The notes under the pieces: generated by a model
What the model was told of the DNA's origin: nothing
Databases searched by the model: none
What the model saw: the letters and a program-made list of their open reading frames with translations, nothing else
Shown: in pieces, positions 63,945-64,000 of the stretch
Position numbering within the stretch: position 1 is the stretch's first letter
Layout of the letters: each line of letters starts with the position of its first letter
Translations under genes and position numbers: made by a program
DNA from: Aphrocallistes beatrix
Lineage: Eukaryota > Porifera > Hexactinellida > Sceptrulophora > Aphrocallistidae
DNA length: 64,000 bases
NCBI GenBank assembly: GCA_963281255.1
Contig: OY725493.1
Coordinates: forward strand, 2,573,857-2,637,856
Direction of reading: 5' to 3'

Positions 63945-64000
63945 CAGTAGAACGTCAGTTATCCGAACTTCAGTTATCCGAACACTTCAGTTATCCGAAC
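63945..64000. mobile_element. Pogo/Tigger-like terminus, cut by the window end
   Basis: After TA the sequence CAGTAGAACGTCAGTTATCC begins a typical Tigger/pogo terminal repeat, followed by tandem TTCAGTTATCCGAAC units. The rest lies outside. Confidence 0.6.

Overview
The window is animal nuclear DNA, AT-rich and full of repeats. The evidence is a PIWI-clade Argonaute, an LSD1 histone demethylase, a class C GPCR of GABA-B type, a SLC47/MATE transporter, a Rap1 GTPase, an NLR-type NACHT remnant, and a eukaryotic transposon set (Tigger, Tc1, mariner, hAT, MULE, Harbinger-like, Helitron-like). An invertebrate is likely; I cannot fix the phylum from sequence alone.

Layout. 1-2560: a hAT end, tRNA-Arg(CCU) and tRNA-Asn(GUU) on the minus strand, a broken Tigger transposase and a small MITE. 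3085-5652: single-exon GABA-B-like receptor (+). 5792-8400: a Tc1 element inserted into a decayed hAT transposon. 8700-10900: retroelement integrase debris and a decayed LRR/EGF fragment. 12628-14247: MATE transporter (+). 14810-15905: a Harbinger-like MITE carrying a nested hAT MITE. 16423-16980: Rap1 (-) with Ala at position 12. 17030-18358: a Helitron-like element with a 141-bp tandem core. 18739-19734: lambda-crystallin/CRYL1 (-). 20934-35675: a nine-exon SEC23IP/DDHD2-type phospholipase gene (-). Its 8.8-kb intron holds a complete single-exon gene (HMGL-like TIM barrel plus EF hand), foldback elements and a MULE/SWIM transposase pseudogene. 35977-36855: NDUFAF5 (-). 37537-38859: dead mariner. 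39288-40910: Helitron-like copies and a hairpin-rich foldback element. 41425-43524: LSD1/KDM1A (-). 46719-47920: broken NHL-repeat gene (+). 48107-50349: broken death-fold/NACHT gene (-). 51430-54660: MULE debris, a hAT MITE and more Helitron-like copies. 56319-59288: single-exon PIWI (-). 59715-60545: a GTTAAC-rich element. 61304-63345: a head-to-tail Helitron-like array. The window ends inside a Tigger/pogo-like terminus.

Eight of the nine intact protein genes have no intron; only the SEC23IP/DDHD2 gene is clearly spliced. No operon-like grouping is evident: the genes are unrelated in function and separated by mobile DNA. PIWI and LSD1 are both silencing proteins, but their proximity may be chance.

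Most notable: a Rap1 with a natural G12A substitution beside a satellite of forkhead-like inverted repeats; an unassigned metallolyase-EF-hand fusion nested in an intron; a Helitron-like family with 5'-TC...CTTG-3' ends in tandem; and several long foldback elements that could make double-stranded RNA. Coordinates of introns and element ends were read by eye and may be off by a base.
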